Part shown: positions 28,351-35,621 of the stretch, piece by piece
Layout of the letters: each line of letters starts with the position of its first letter
Numbering within the stretch: position 1 is the stretch's first letter
NCBI GenBank assembly: GCA_048498555.1
Contig: JBEHXT010000010.1
Coordinates: forward strand, 166,331 to 230,330
DNA length: 64,000 bases
Direction: 5' to 3'
Origin: Danxiaibacter sp048498555
GTDB lineage: Bacteria; Bacteroidota; Bacteroidia; Chitinophagales; Chitinophagaceae
The notes under the pieces: model-generated
Database searches by the model: none
What the model saw: the letters and a program-made list of their open reading frames with translations, nothing else
Told to the model about the DNA's origin: nothing
Position numbers and translations under genes: made by a program

Positions 28351-29091
28351 TTAACCGGTTTGTAATAATTCAAATTTTTCAAATCTCATCATTGGCCTGC
28401 TCTTAACACTGAATCCATCTGAGGTCCATTCCACCTGCCAGCTTCCGGGTTTGCCATTTCTTATTTTCTGCAATTGCACATTCCAGCGAGGCCAGCCAAC
28501 ACCCGGCATTCCATCTGCAGTTTCACTGGCCATTGGCTGTATTCTCCAGCGGGAAACACATGCCACTGTATTTTCCACCAATGGATTATAACGGTGCAAG
28601 AGACCAGTAACACGGCTTTGTTCTACAGCTAATTGGAGACGTCTTGATTCCTTAAAATTCAGGTCAGTCAACTCACCAACAACAGCAGCCAGCGCACTGC
28701 ATTTGAGCGCTTCTTCAACTGTCCAGAGAATATCTTTTGGTTTAATGAGGTCAATAAAAATGATGCGTTCGGGATCTATTCCAAAGTTTTTTAATCCTGC
28801 CGGAAAAATCGTTCTTTTATTTCCGATCCATAAACAGGCGCCGCCATGTTGCATTAGCTTTCCCAACAAACCACCGGCAAAGCCATTGGTAGCGGCCGCT
28901 TCTTCCCTGCTATAACTTATAAACTCATGCATAGCTGCCACAGGAAATGTTTGATTGGGAAATGCATTTTCTATTGGGCCTAAACCTATGTCCAAAGGGT
29001 GAGTGCCAGGTCTTTTCACTAGCCCTTGCAAAGAGAGGATCTCTCTTTCCAGATCACGGATTATATTGTTTTTTTCTGCTGTAGCGTTCAT
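28351..29091 (-). CDS. imuA: ImuA, RecA-fold accessory protein of translesion synthesis
   Basis: 246 residues, first gene of the damage-induced mutagenesis cassette. It has the ImuA-type N-terminus (LIRDLEREI-like helix, then THPLDIGLGPIENAFP) and a degenerate RecA-like core (GGACLWIGNKRTIFPAG, ERIIFIDL, ALAAVVGEL) in which no proper Walker A motif is seen, as is usual for ImuA. The tail GSWQVEWTSDGF matches family members. ImuA modulates RecA and works with ImuB and DnaE2. It is transcribed away from the LexA-like regulator; the 61-base gap has two palindromes. Confidence 0.9.
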   Translation of the reverse strand: MNATAEKNNIIRDLEREILSLQGLVKRPGTHPLDIGLGPIENAFPNQTFPVAAMHEFISYSREEAAATNGFAGGLLGKLMQHGGACLWIGNKRTIFPAGLKNFGIDPERIIFIDLIKPKDILWTVEEALKCSALAAVVGELTDLNFKESRRLQLAVEQSRVTGLLHRYNPLVENTVACVSRWRIQPMASETADGMPGVGWPRWNVQLQKIRNGKPGSWQVEWTSDGFSVKSRPMMRFEKFELLQTG

Positions 29092-29103
29092 AAAACCCCT
29101 ACA

Positions 29104-29124
29104 TTTGTTACTAATAGTATCAAA
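29104..29124. promoter_or_regulatory. 21-bp palindrome in the imu divergent promoter
   Basis: TTTG-T-TACTA-A-TAGTA-T-CAAA: nine of ten arm positions are complementary around a central A. It is a good candidate for a dimeric repressor site; binding is inference. Confidence 0.55.
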
Positions 29125-29128
29125 CGTG

Positions 29129-29145
29129 TGTTATCAATAATAACA
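29129..29145. promoter_or_regulatory. 17-bp palindrome next to regulator start
   Basis: TGTTAT (29129-29134), five-base spacer, ATAACA (29140-29145). It ends seven bases before the regulator ATG, where a bound repressor would block its own expression. Confidence 0.5.
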
Positions 29146-29152
29146 TTTGAGT

Positions 29153-29974
29153 ATGAAAACTGCAAATCTTTTCTGGAGTGAGAACCTCAGATTTCTTCGA
29201 AACCGCAGGCAACTTTCTCAAAATCAATTAGCGGAAGATTTAAAAATTTCCCGCGCAAAATTGAATGCGCATGAGAATGGTCTGAGCCGAAATCCTCCAC
29301 TGGAGGATCTGATACGTTTTGCTGACTACTTTAAAATGAGCCTGGATACGTTGCTTCGAATAAACCTTTCCAGATTGGGCGAATTAAAAGTGCGAGAGCT
29401 GGAAGCGGGCAATGATGTGTATTTGACGGGCAGGCAGATCCGTGTGCTGGCAACAACTGTTGACAAACAAAACAATGAAAATGTAGAGTTGGTACCTATC
29501 AAGGCTAAAGCAGGCTACCTGGCGGGATATAATGATCCGCAGTTCATTAGCAAATTACCCAGGTTCAGCATTCCTGATCTGCCGTCCGGAAAAACTTACC
29601 GTTTGTTTCCAATTAAAGGCGAATCGATGCTTCCCGTCCCGGAGGACAGTATTGTTATCGCATCTTATATTCAGGACATGTTGGCAATTAAGAAAGATAC
29701 CCCTTGCATTGTTGTGGTAAAAGGACAGGATATAGCTTTTAAACTGGTTGATATTAGCCATGTACAGATGACAGGTAAAATGTGGCTAAAATCGCTCAAT
29801 GTGCGTTTTGCCCCTTATGAAGTTGATGTTGCGGATGTCTTGGAAGTGTGGCAATTCTATGGTTATCTAAGCAAAACAATTCCTGAAGAAATGAATAACG
29901 CAGACATTGTTTCCGCATTGAATCATTTACAAACAGGTATGCAGGAATTGTTGAAGAGAGGTTTGGAGGAATGA
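29153..29974 (+). CDS. XRE-type HTH and S24 peptidase-like regulator (LexA-like)
   Basis: 273 residues from the ATG at 29153 (a TTG two codons upstream is possible). Residues 10-65 form an XRE helix-turn-helix (LSQNQLAEDLKISRAKLNAHENG). Residues 115-215 resemble the S24/LexA self-cleavage domain: Ala124-Gly125 in GYLAGY, Ser158 in KGESML, Lys197 in AFKLVDI. The spacings of 34 and 39 residues are close to E. coli LexA (35 and 37). It is divergent from imuA-imuB-dnaE2, so I infer that it represses both until RecA-stimulated cleavage. Wing-type LexA HTH is replaced by XRE, as in phage CI proteins. A phage-type origin is possible, but no phage genes are near. Confidence 0.85.
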   Translation: MKTANLFWSENLRFLRNRRQLSQNQLAEDLKISRAKLNAHENGLSRNPPLEDLIRFADYFKMSLDTLLRINLSRLGELKVRELEAGNDVYLTGRQIRVLATTVDKQNNENVELVPIKAKAGYLAGYNDPQFISKLPRFSIPDLPSGKTYRLFPIKGESMLPVPEDSIVIASYIQDMLAIKKDTPCIVVVKGQDIAFKLVDISHVQMTGKMWLKSLNVRFAPYEVDVADVLEVWQFYGYLSKTIPEEMNNADIVSALNHLQTGMQELLKRGLEE

Positions 29975-30083
29975 TCCATTTTGTACGAATAGACAACGAA
30001 GCAAAAATTCAATGATTTTTATTGAGCTATAAGCCTTCTCAGTTATTTAACTTTAATTAATTCCGTTTTATTACTTGCATATC

Positions 30084-30127
30084 AATAAAAAACCTGCCGA
30101 AAAGAAAGTTACTTTTTACGGCAGGTT
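30084..30127 (-). terminator. terminator after agmatine deiminase gene
   Basis: On the minus strand AACCTGCCG...CGGCAGGTT (30127-30119 with 30099-30091), followed by TTTTATT. It lies 20 bases after the stop codon. Confidence 0.85.
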
Positions 30128-30146
30128 CAATATAAATTATTCACTT

Positions 30147-31238
30147 TTAAATCAACGGCTCCTGCTGGCTCAGACAGTGAAAACTACCAAGCCCCCAGAT
30201 AATATCAACAGAATCAATACCTACAACTTCTCTTCCTGGAAAACATGATGAAATAATCTGCAATGCTTTGTCATCGTTTTTAGAATTAAAAACAGGCACA
30301 ATCACATACTTGTTTGCAATATAAAAGTTTGCATAAGAAGCTGGTAAACGCTGATCTTCAAAAACAATTTCATCTGGCATGGGTAACTCAACGATATTCA
30401 ATTGCTTACCATTTAACAGTCGCATCTGCTGAAGTTGTTTCAGATTATGTTGAAGCAAAGCATAGTTTTCATCAGCTTTATTTTCCTCAATCACTGTTAT
30501 CACTGTATCCTCGTTCACAAAACGAACCGTATCATCAATATGCCCATCAGTATCATCTCCTACAATACCTTCGTCTACCCATAACACCTGTTTCATGCCG
30601 TAATAATCATAAAGGAATTGTTCAATTTGTTCCTGGTTAAGATGTGGATTCCTGTTTTCATTCAGCAGGCAACAGGTAGATGTTAGCACAGTACCCTGGC
30701 CATTAAATTCAACAGAACCGCCTTCCATTACTATACCCGGATTAAATACGGGCAGATGATAATGTTTACCTATCAAAGTAGGGATTACATCATCCAGATC
30801 AAAAGGAGGATATTTTCCACCCCAGGCATTATAGCCCCAATCTACTATCGCTTTCTTTTGAGCTGCATTTGGATTGATCAGAAAAGCGGGACCATGATCC
30901 CTGCACCACGCATCATTGGTCGGATGAAGGAAAAATTCAACATTTTGGAGGTTAGCACCAGCTTTTGTAATATGCTCCAGTGCAAAATTCTTCATATCCT
31001 CACTACCCACATTGATGCGTACTTTCTCGCTTTGCGAGAGGTATTTTATAAACAGACTGTAATTGGGATAAATAGCATCGATTTTCCCTGGCCAGCTTGC
31101 TTCTTTGTGTGGCCAGCTTAACCAGGTTGCCTCATGTTGTTCAAATTCCGCGGGGAAATAATAACCAAGTTCCCTTGGGGTAGATTGTGTCATTCGATTA
31201 GTGTTTGGAATTAGAGATGTTTCGTATTGGGTGGGCAT
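30147..31238 (-). CDS. aguA: agmatine deiminase family protein
   Basis: 363 residues of the guanidino-group-modifying fold. It hydrolyses agmatine to N-carbamoylputrescine and ammonia. Seen: EATWLSWPHKEASWPGK near the N-terminus, CRDHGPAF, GGSVEFNG, DTDGHIDD and a C-terminal GLGSFHCLSQQ with the likely nucleophile Cys355. The next enzyme (N-carbamoylputrescine amidase) is encoded just upstream on the same strand, which favours agmatine over peptidyl-arginine as substrate. Start ATG 31238; Met16 is an alternative and would also keep the fold. The gene has its own terminator at 30091. Confidence 0.88.
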   Translation of the reverse strand: MPTQYETSLIPNTNRMTQSTPRELGYYFPAEFEQHEATWLSWPHKEASWPGKIDAIYPNYSLFIKYLSQSEKVRINVGSEDMKNFALEHITKAGANLQNVEFFLHPTNDAWCRDHGPAFLINPNAAQKKAIVDWGYNAWGGKYPPFDLDDVIPTLIGKHYHLPVFNPGIVMEGGSVEFNGQGTVLTSTCCLLNENRNPHLNQEQIEQFLYDYYGMKQVLWVDEGIVGDDTDGHIDDTVRFVNEDTVITVIEENKADENYALLQHNLKQLQQMRLLNGKQLNIVELPMPDEIVFEDQRLPASYANFYIANKYVIVPVFNSKNDDKALQIISSCFPGREVVGIDSVDIIWGLGSFHCLSQQEPLI

Positions 31239-31267
31239 GTATTGAAAAAATGCTATCTGCTGAAATT

Positions 31268-31302
31268 ATAAACTGCTGCCCTGAAAAGGAACAGCAGTTT
31301 AT
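31268..31302. promoter_or_regulatory. hairpin between aguB and aguA
   Basis: ATAAACTGCTG (31268-31278) pairs perfectly with CAGCAGTTTAT (31292-31302). There is only a weak T-run after it on the minus strand, so it may attenuate rather than end transcription. Confidence 0.5.
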
Positions 31303-31320
31303 ATTATATGCCGTTATTGA

Positions 31321-32199
31321 TTATTCAACTTCATCAATATATCTTTTAGTGATCTGCTGATAAGAGTCGATTCTGCGATCTCTCATAAAAGGCCAGTGTG
31401 TTCTGTAGCGATCTGTTTTATCTGTATCGATAGTTACCACGGCAACTTCTTCATCTTCATGAGAAGCTTTGTAGATCAGCGATCCGAAAGGATTGCTTAC
31501 AAATGAACCACCCCAGAATTTCATGGCGCCATCTTGCTCTAATCCAACCCTGTTAACACTTACTACGTGAACACCGTTGGCAACAGCATGACTTCTCTGA
31601 ATGGTCTGCCATGCATTGTATTGTTCGTTATTTGTTTCTTCATCCTGTGATGTTGCCCAGCCGATAGCAGTTGGGTAAAACATTATTTCAGCACCCATCA
31701 ACGCCGTAATGCGCGATGCTTCAGGATACCATTGATCCCAGCAGATCAATACACCAATTGTTGCGAATTTTGTTTTGAAAACTTTATATCCAAGATCACC
31801 GGGAGTGAAATAGAATTTTTCATAATATGCCGGATCGTCCGGAATATGCATTTTGCGGTACTTGCCCAGGTATGAACCATCTGCATCGAGAACAGCCGTG
31901 GTATTGTGATAAAGGCCCTGCGCTCTTTTTTCAAAAAGAGAAGCGATGATCACTACACCCAATTCTTTGGCTACTTCGCCCAATGCATCGGTTGATGGAC
32001 CAGGAATGGTTTCTGCGAGTTTGAAGTTGTCATAATCTTCTACATCACAGAAATACAGAGAGGTAAACAACTCCTGTAAACAAACGATTTGTGCGCCTTT
32101 TGCAGCAGCTTCACGAACTTTTTGTATAGCTTTTTCCAGGTTTTCCTGTTTGTTATTTGTGCAGCTCATCTGCACAAGACCTACTTGTACTTTGCTCAT
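31321..32199 (-). CDS. aguB: N-carbamoylputrescine amidase
   Basis: 292-residue carbon-nitrogen hydrolase of the nitrilase superfamily that converts N-carbamoylputrescine to putrescine, CO2 and ammonia. The Glu-Lys-Cys triad is visible: Glu43 in CLQELF, Lys116 in KYRKMHIP, Cys153 in LICWDQWYPE. The next residues (WATSQDEETN) match plant and bacterial AguB. It is first of a two-gene unit with the agmatine deiminase. The frame runs to a TTG at 32217, but the ATG at 32199 is right behind a TAATTTTG -7-like box (32212-32205), which suggests a very short or absent leader. Confidence 0.92.
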   Translation of the reverse strand: MSKVQVGLVQMSCTNNKQENLEKAIQKVREAAAKGAQIVCLQELFTSLYFCDVEDYDNFKLAETIPGPSTDALGEVAKELGVVIIASLFEKRAQGLYHNTTAVLDADGSYLGKYRKMHIPDDPAYYEKFYFTPGDLGYKVFKTKFATIGVLICWDQWYPEASRITALMGAEIMFYPTAIGWATSQDEETNNEQYNAWQTIQRSHAVANGVHVVSVNRVGLEQDGAMKFWGGSFVSNPFGSLIYKASHEDEEVAVVTIDTDKTDRYRTHWPFMRDRRIDSYQQITKRYIDEVE

Positions 32200-32220
32200 G
32201 GGCGCAAAATTAAGCAAAAA

Positions 32221-32262
32221 GCTTTAAGGTGAGCTTAAAGCGTAAAGCTCAGAGCTTAAAAC
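32221..32262. repeat. heptad array, AGCTTAA type, arm 1
   Basis: Six units in phase (GCTTTAA, GGTGAGC, TTAAAGC, GTAAAGC, TCAGAGC, TTAAAAC), starting 20 bases upstream of aguB. Faces the array at 32342-32411. Confidence 0.8.
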
Positions 32263-32341
32263 CTAGCATTATTAACGATTTTGTTTATGGCTATAAATGA
32301 ATGTTGCGGTATGATCGTAAAGTTTGGCAATATGTTTCAAT

Positions 32342-32411
32342 GCAAGCTGTTTGAGCTTAAAGGCCACAAGTTTTAAGCTTTAGGCTCTTAGCTTTGATCT
32401 TTGCGCTTACG
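32342..32411. repeat. heptad array, AGCTTAA type, arm 2, crosses a stop codon
   Basis: Ten units in phase, including GTTTTAA, GCTTTAG, GCTCTTA and GCTTTGA. It contains the thiolase stop codon (32407-32409), and is of opposite orientation to 32221-32262. Confidence 0.8.
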
Positions 32412-33591
32412 CTTTCTCAATCACCATTGCACTTGCGCCACCGCCACCATTGCAGATACCTGCGGCGCCATACCTGCCGTTTTTTTGCTGAAGAATGTTG
32501 ATGAGGGTAACGATAATTCTCGCGCCACTGCAACCTAACGGATGCCCGATTGACACTGCGCCGCCGTGCACATTTACCTTGTCCGCAGACAACTGCATCT
32601 TCTGCATGTTCGCGATGCCTACTACAGAGAAGGCTTCATTCAGTTCAACATAGTCGATATCATTCAACGTTAAGCCTGCTTTCGCAACTGCTTTAGGAAC
32701 GGCTAATGATGGCGTTGTCGTAAACCACTCGGGCGCCTGTTCTGCATCGGCATAACTCTTAATTACGGCCAGTGGTTTTATGTTTAATTGTTTTGCTTTT
32801 TCTTCACTCATTAATACCAGCGCCGCGGCTCCATCATTCATCGTGCTTGCATTGGCAGCAGTCACAGTGCCGTCTTTTATAAATGCCGGCTTTAATTCCG
32901 GGATCTTATTGAATTTAACATTGAAAGGCTCTTCATCTTTTGCGAAAAAAATTGGATCACCGCTACGTTGCGGAATTTCAACCGGAACAATCTCATTATT
33001 GAATAATCCTTCATTCCATGCCTGCTGGCTTCTTGTATAACTTTCAATGGCAAAAGCATCCTGGTCATTTCTGTTGATGTTGCATTCTTTGGCGCACAAC
33101 TCGGCTGCATTGCCCATGGCGTAATTGTTATAAACATCAGTGAGGCCATCTTTTGCAAGCCCATCAATAAAACTCACATTACCATATTTATTTCCCCAAC
33201 GTAAATTGGGCGCGTAATAAGGAACATTGCTCATACTCTCCATTCCGCCGGCAACAACAATCTCAGCATCACCTAACGCAATAGCTTGCGCGGCCTGGGC
33301 AATGGCTTTCATACCGCTTGCGCAAACTTTGTTTACAGTTGTAGCTATCACCTTATCAGGTAAACCTGCCCCTTTTGCAGCCTGACGTGCCGGCGCCTGG
33401 CCAAGATTTGCTTGCAACACACAACCCATGATCACTTCATCTACATCAGCCGATTGAATGCCCGCTCTTTCAACAGCGGCTTTAATTGCAATGGCGCCAA
33501 GTTGCGTAGCTGAAAAATCTTTCAATGTACCTCCAAAACTGCCTATAGGTGTTCTTACTGCAGAGACAATGCATACTGTTTTATTACTCAT
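32407..33591 (-). CDS. acetyl-CoA C-acyltransferase (thiolase)
   Basis: 394-residue cytoplasmic thiolase. Cys90 in NKVCASGMKA is the acyl-accepting nucleophile; NEAFSVV, GHPLGCSGAR and the C-terminal CNGGGGASA carry the other active-site residues. It either condenses two acetyl-CoA to acetoacetyl-CoA or splits 3-ketoacyl-CoA in beta-oxidation. Length and the VSIGHPLG loop fit the acetyl-CoA acetyltransferase group. No other fatty-acid gene is adjacent, so direction is open. Its stop codon lies inside a heptad array. A TAACTTCG -7-like box is at 33622-33615. Confidence 0.93.
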   Translation of the reverse strand: MSNKTVCIVSAVRTPIGSFGGTLKDFSATQLGAIAIKAAVERAGIQSADVDEVIMGCVLQANLGQAPARQAAKGAGLPDKVIATTVNKVCASGMKAIAQAAQAIALGDAEIVVAGGMESMSNVPYYAPNLRWGNKYGNVSFIDGLAKDGLTDVYNNYAMGNAAELCAKECNINRNDQDAFAIESYTRSQQAWNEGLFNNEIVPVEIPQRSGDPIFFAKDEEPFNVKFNKIPELKPAFIKDGTVTAANASTMNDGAAALVLMSEEKAKQLNIKPLAVIKSYADAEQAPEWFTTTPSLAVPKAVAKAGLTLNDIDYVELNEAFSVVGIANMQKMQLSADKVNVHGGAVSIGHPLGCSGARIIVTLINILQQKNGRYGAAGICNGGGGASAMVIEKA

Positions 33592-33679
33592 ACGACTGAT
33601 GATTTTAGCTCTGACGAAGTTAGATGCTTTACATATAGAAAAACGTGAAAATTAACGATGTAAGATCGTTGGTTTTTCA

Positions 33680-33721
33680 ATCAAAATAAAAAGGCTGAAC
33701 GGATAAAACGTTCAGCCTTTT
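33680..33721 (-). terminator. terminator after the gene at 33743
   Basis: Perfect 13-bp stem (33689-33701 with 33709-33721), seven-base loop, TTTATTTT following on the minus strand. Confidence 0.88.
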
Positions 33722-33742
33722 AAAAGTCGTTACCAGCAGTGG

Positions 33743-34291
33743 CTATTCCTCGCTCTTACCCGGTGTTCCGGCAAAAAGCTGTTCAATTTTATGCATCATT
33801 CCGGATACAGGGCCTTCCATTTTATTGGTTCTGTCATCCAGCATATTGTCACCTAATATTTGCCCGATTTGCAGTTTAGCAGGCAGGGATTTCAAAATAT
33901 TATTTCTTTCCGCCGTAAAATAATCCATCACAGCCTGTTCGCTGTTGCCAGCGCCCGCTTGTACGATTTCGCATGTTACCTGAGCCACTTTTTGCATTTC
34001 ATTTTCAGCAACTTCATTGCTCATGCTGGCGTATTTTGCAACATGCTCAACAACTGGTGTTTTCTTTTCACCGAAAATATCGGAAAGTATATCAGGGGAA
34101 AAATTTCCACTTAAAATCTTTGCCGCGCCTGTTTTTACCCGTGAAAGTTCATAAAACCCTACCAGTGTAGCCGGTACGGCGGCTTGTGCTAATGAATCAT
34201 TTTCTTTAATTGTTTCCTGTGTATTAGGATCTACTTTCTTAACAGAGGAATAATTAAGCTTTTGCTGTATTAATTCAATAATGTTAGCCAT
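33743..34291 (-). CDS. soluble protein of unknown function
   Basis: 182 residues from the ATG at 34291 (MANIIELIQQKL); an upstream ATG would add eight. No signal peptide, no membrane segment. The sequence is helical and acidic, with Ala-rich stretches (DSLAQAAVPATLVGFYEL, NEVAENEMQKVAQVTCEIVQAG) and a GQILGDNMLDDRTNKMEG motif. It faintly recalls DUF937-type proteins in size and helix pattern, but I would not name it. It stands alone with its own terminator. Confidence 0.7.
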   Translation of the reverse strand: MANIIELIQQKLNYSSVKKVDPNTQETIKENDSLAQAAVPATLVGFYELSRVKTGAAKILSGNFSPDILSDIFGEKKTPVVEHVAKYASMSNEVAENEMQKVAQVTCEIVQAGAGNSEQAVMDYFTAERNNILKSLPAKLQIGQILGDNMLDDRTNKMEGPVSGMMHKIEQLFAGTPGKSEE

Positions 34292-34329
34292 GATCTTTTT
34301 ATTGATCATGTTCAAATTATTGTGCCAAA

Positions 34330-34435
34330 AGCTTAAATGTTAAAGCTTAAAGCCCAAAGCTTAACGCTTCGGGCTTTGTTTAGTGGTTTAGGGAAAGAGT
34401 GAGCAATTGAAACAAGTACGATTTACGAAGTACCT
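34330..34435. repeat. heptad arrays, AGCTTAA and TACGA types
   Basis: 34330-34371: AGCTTAA three times in phase, with ATGTTAA, AGCCCAA and CGCTTCG. Part of it folds as AAAGCCC...GGGCTTT. 34415-34435: AGTACGA, TTTACGA, AGTACCT. Confidence 0.8.
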
Positions 34436-34537
34436 GATTCCATCCTCTCGCTTTTTTGTAACAGCCTTCCGATTAATACTAAAAAACTGTTGCATATCAC
34501 TCACACAAACATGATCATTATTTTCAAAGGATAAGGA

Positions 34538-35368
34538 TTAGTTTTCAATCACCTGGAATGTTATGGCTTGTCTCTGCCTGTAAATAACCTTTCTTCCATT
34601 CTGTTCAGCAGGAATCCATTGATTGCTCTTTTTGATTACTCTAACGGCTTCATCGGCAGTTCCAAAACCAGGATCATTTTCTGCACGTACTTCAGAAATA
34701 TTTCCATCTTTATCTACAATAAATGAAACGACAACTTTATAATCCCCTGCAGGTGCGCCATTGTCTGATGGAATTTCATTTCTAAGATTTCTTCTTAAAA
34801 ACTTTTCCCATTCAGGAAAGCCACCGGGAAATTTTGCCTGAATTTGGACGGTTTCCATAATGCCTTCATAATCTTTTTCTTTAGTACCTATTGACTCTAC
34901 CTGACCAGTACCTGTTTTTTCAACGGGAGGAGTAACAATATCGCCTTCTACTCCAGGTGTTGTTACTGGACCAATCTTTACATTATCCAGATCATCATTG
35001 TTGGGTACTTCATCTTTCGGCGTTACTTGTTCATCAGGTACTACTTTGATAGTTACATCTTTAACCATTGCAATCTGTTGTTGAGGCTCAACCTTAGGTG
35101 GAATTACTTTTGGTTGTTCCTTTTTAGGTTCATCAACAGCATTTGCTAATTCAATAACAATAGAAGTTGGGTGGGCAATAGTTGGCTTTCTTGAACTGGC
35201 AAATATTGAAACACCTATTCCGGAAAGACAAAGCAAAGCCATACCCGTTATTGCATATACTATACGTTTGTTGTAAGTCTTTCTTAACTCGTAAGCACCG
35301 TATTCTTTGTTTTTTCCATCGAAGATGATATCAAGTACATCGGCTTGTAAAATTTTGTTTGCTTCCAT
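34538..35368 (-). CDS. tonB: energy transducer TonB
   Basis: 276 residues. A short cytoplasmic arm (DIIFDGKNKEYGAYELRK, usual in this phylum) is followed by a single membrane helix (about 37-58), a Pro- and Lys-rich periplasmic linker (PKKEQPKVIPPKVEPQ) and a TonB C-terminal domain (about 180-276: FPGGFPEWEKFLRRNLR, FIVDKDGNISEVRAEN). It carries energy from ExbBD to outer-membrane receptors; no exbB/exbD is in the window. A large TonB-dependent receptor gene is 253 bases upstream on the same strand but ends with a terminator, so the pair is probably not one transcript. Confidence 0.93.
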   Translation of the reverse strand: MEANKILQADVLDIIFDGKNKEYGAYELRKTYNKRIVYAITGMALLCLSGIGVSIFASSRKPTIAHPTSIVIELANAVDEPKKEQPKVIPPKVEPQQQIAMVKDVTIKVVPDEQVTPKDEVPNNDDLDNVKIGPVTTPGVEGDIVTPPVEKTGTGQVESIGTKEKDYEGIMETVQIQAKFPGGFPEWEKFLRRNLRNEIPSDNGAPAGDYKVVVSFIVDKDGNISEVRAENDPGFGTADEAVRVIKKSNQWIPAEQNGRKVIYRQRQAITFQVIEN

Positions 35369-35491
35369 AATTTAAAGGTTTACTATAGAGATTGAGGGAA
35401 GCAAAAAAATCCATACGATAAAAAATATATTTTATTATCGGTTGAAAGTGTATGGAATAATAAGATCTTAGAATCGTTAAGATGATAAGAA

Positions 35492-35530
35492 TAAAAAAGA
35501 GTTGCATAGAGAAATTCTCCGCGCAACTCT
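35492..35530 (-). terminator. terminator after TonB-dependent receptor gene
   Basis: AGAGTTGC (35498-35505) pairs with GCAACTCT (35523-35530), with a smaller GAGAAATTCTC hairpin inside; on the minus strand TTTTTTATT follows. Confidence 0.8.
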
Positions 35531-35582
35531 GTGTAGTAATTATATTTTTTATAGACTAAGATCATCAACCTCCTATAATCAA

Positions 35583-35620
35583 CCTCACACCTGATACCTA
35601 ACACCTCAAGCCTTACCCTC
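35583..35620. repeat. heptad array, CCT type, abuts a stop codon
   Basis: CCT at 35583, 35590, 35597, 35604 and 35611, exactly 7 bases apart. The stop codon of the receptor gene begins at 35624 on the minus strand. Confidence 0.85.
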
Positions 35621-35621
35621 T

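Noticed and set aside
29153..29974. Prophage CI repressor
   Set aside because: Domain layout fits, but no integrase, phage structural gene or attachment site is seen, while imuA is directly divergent.
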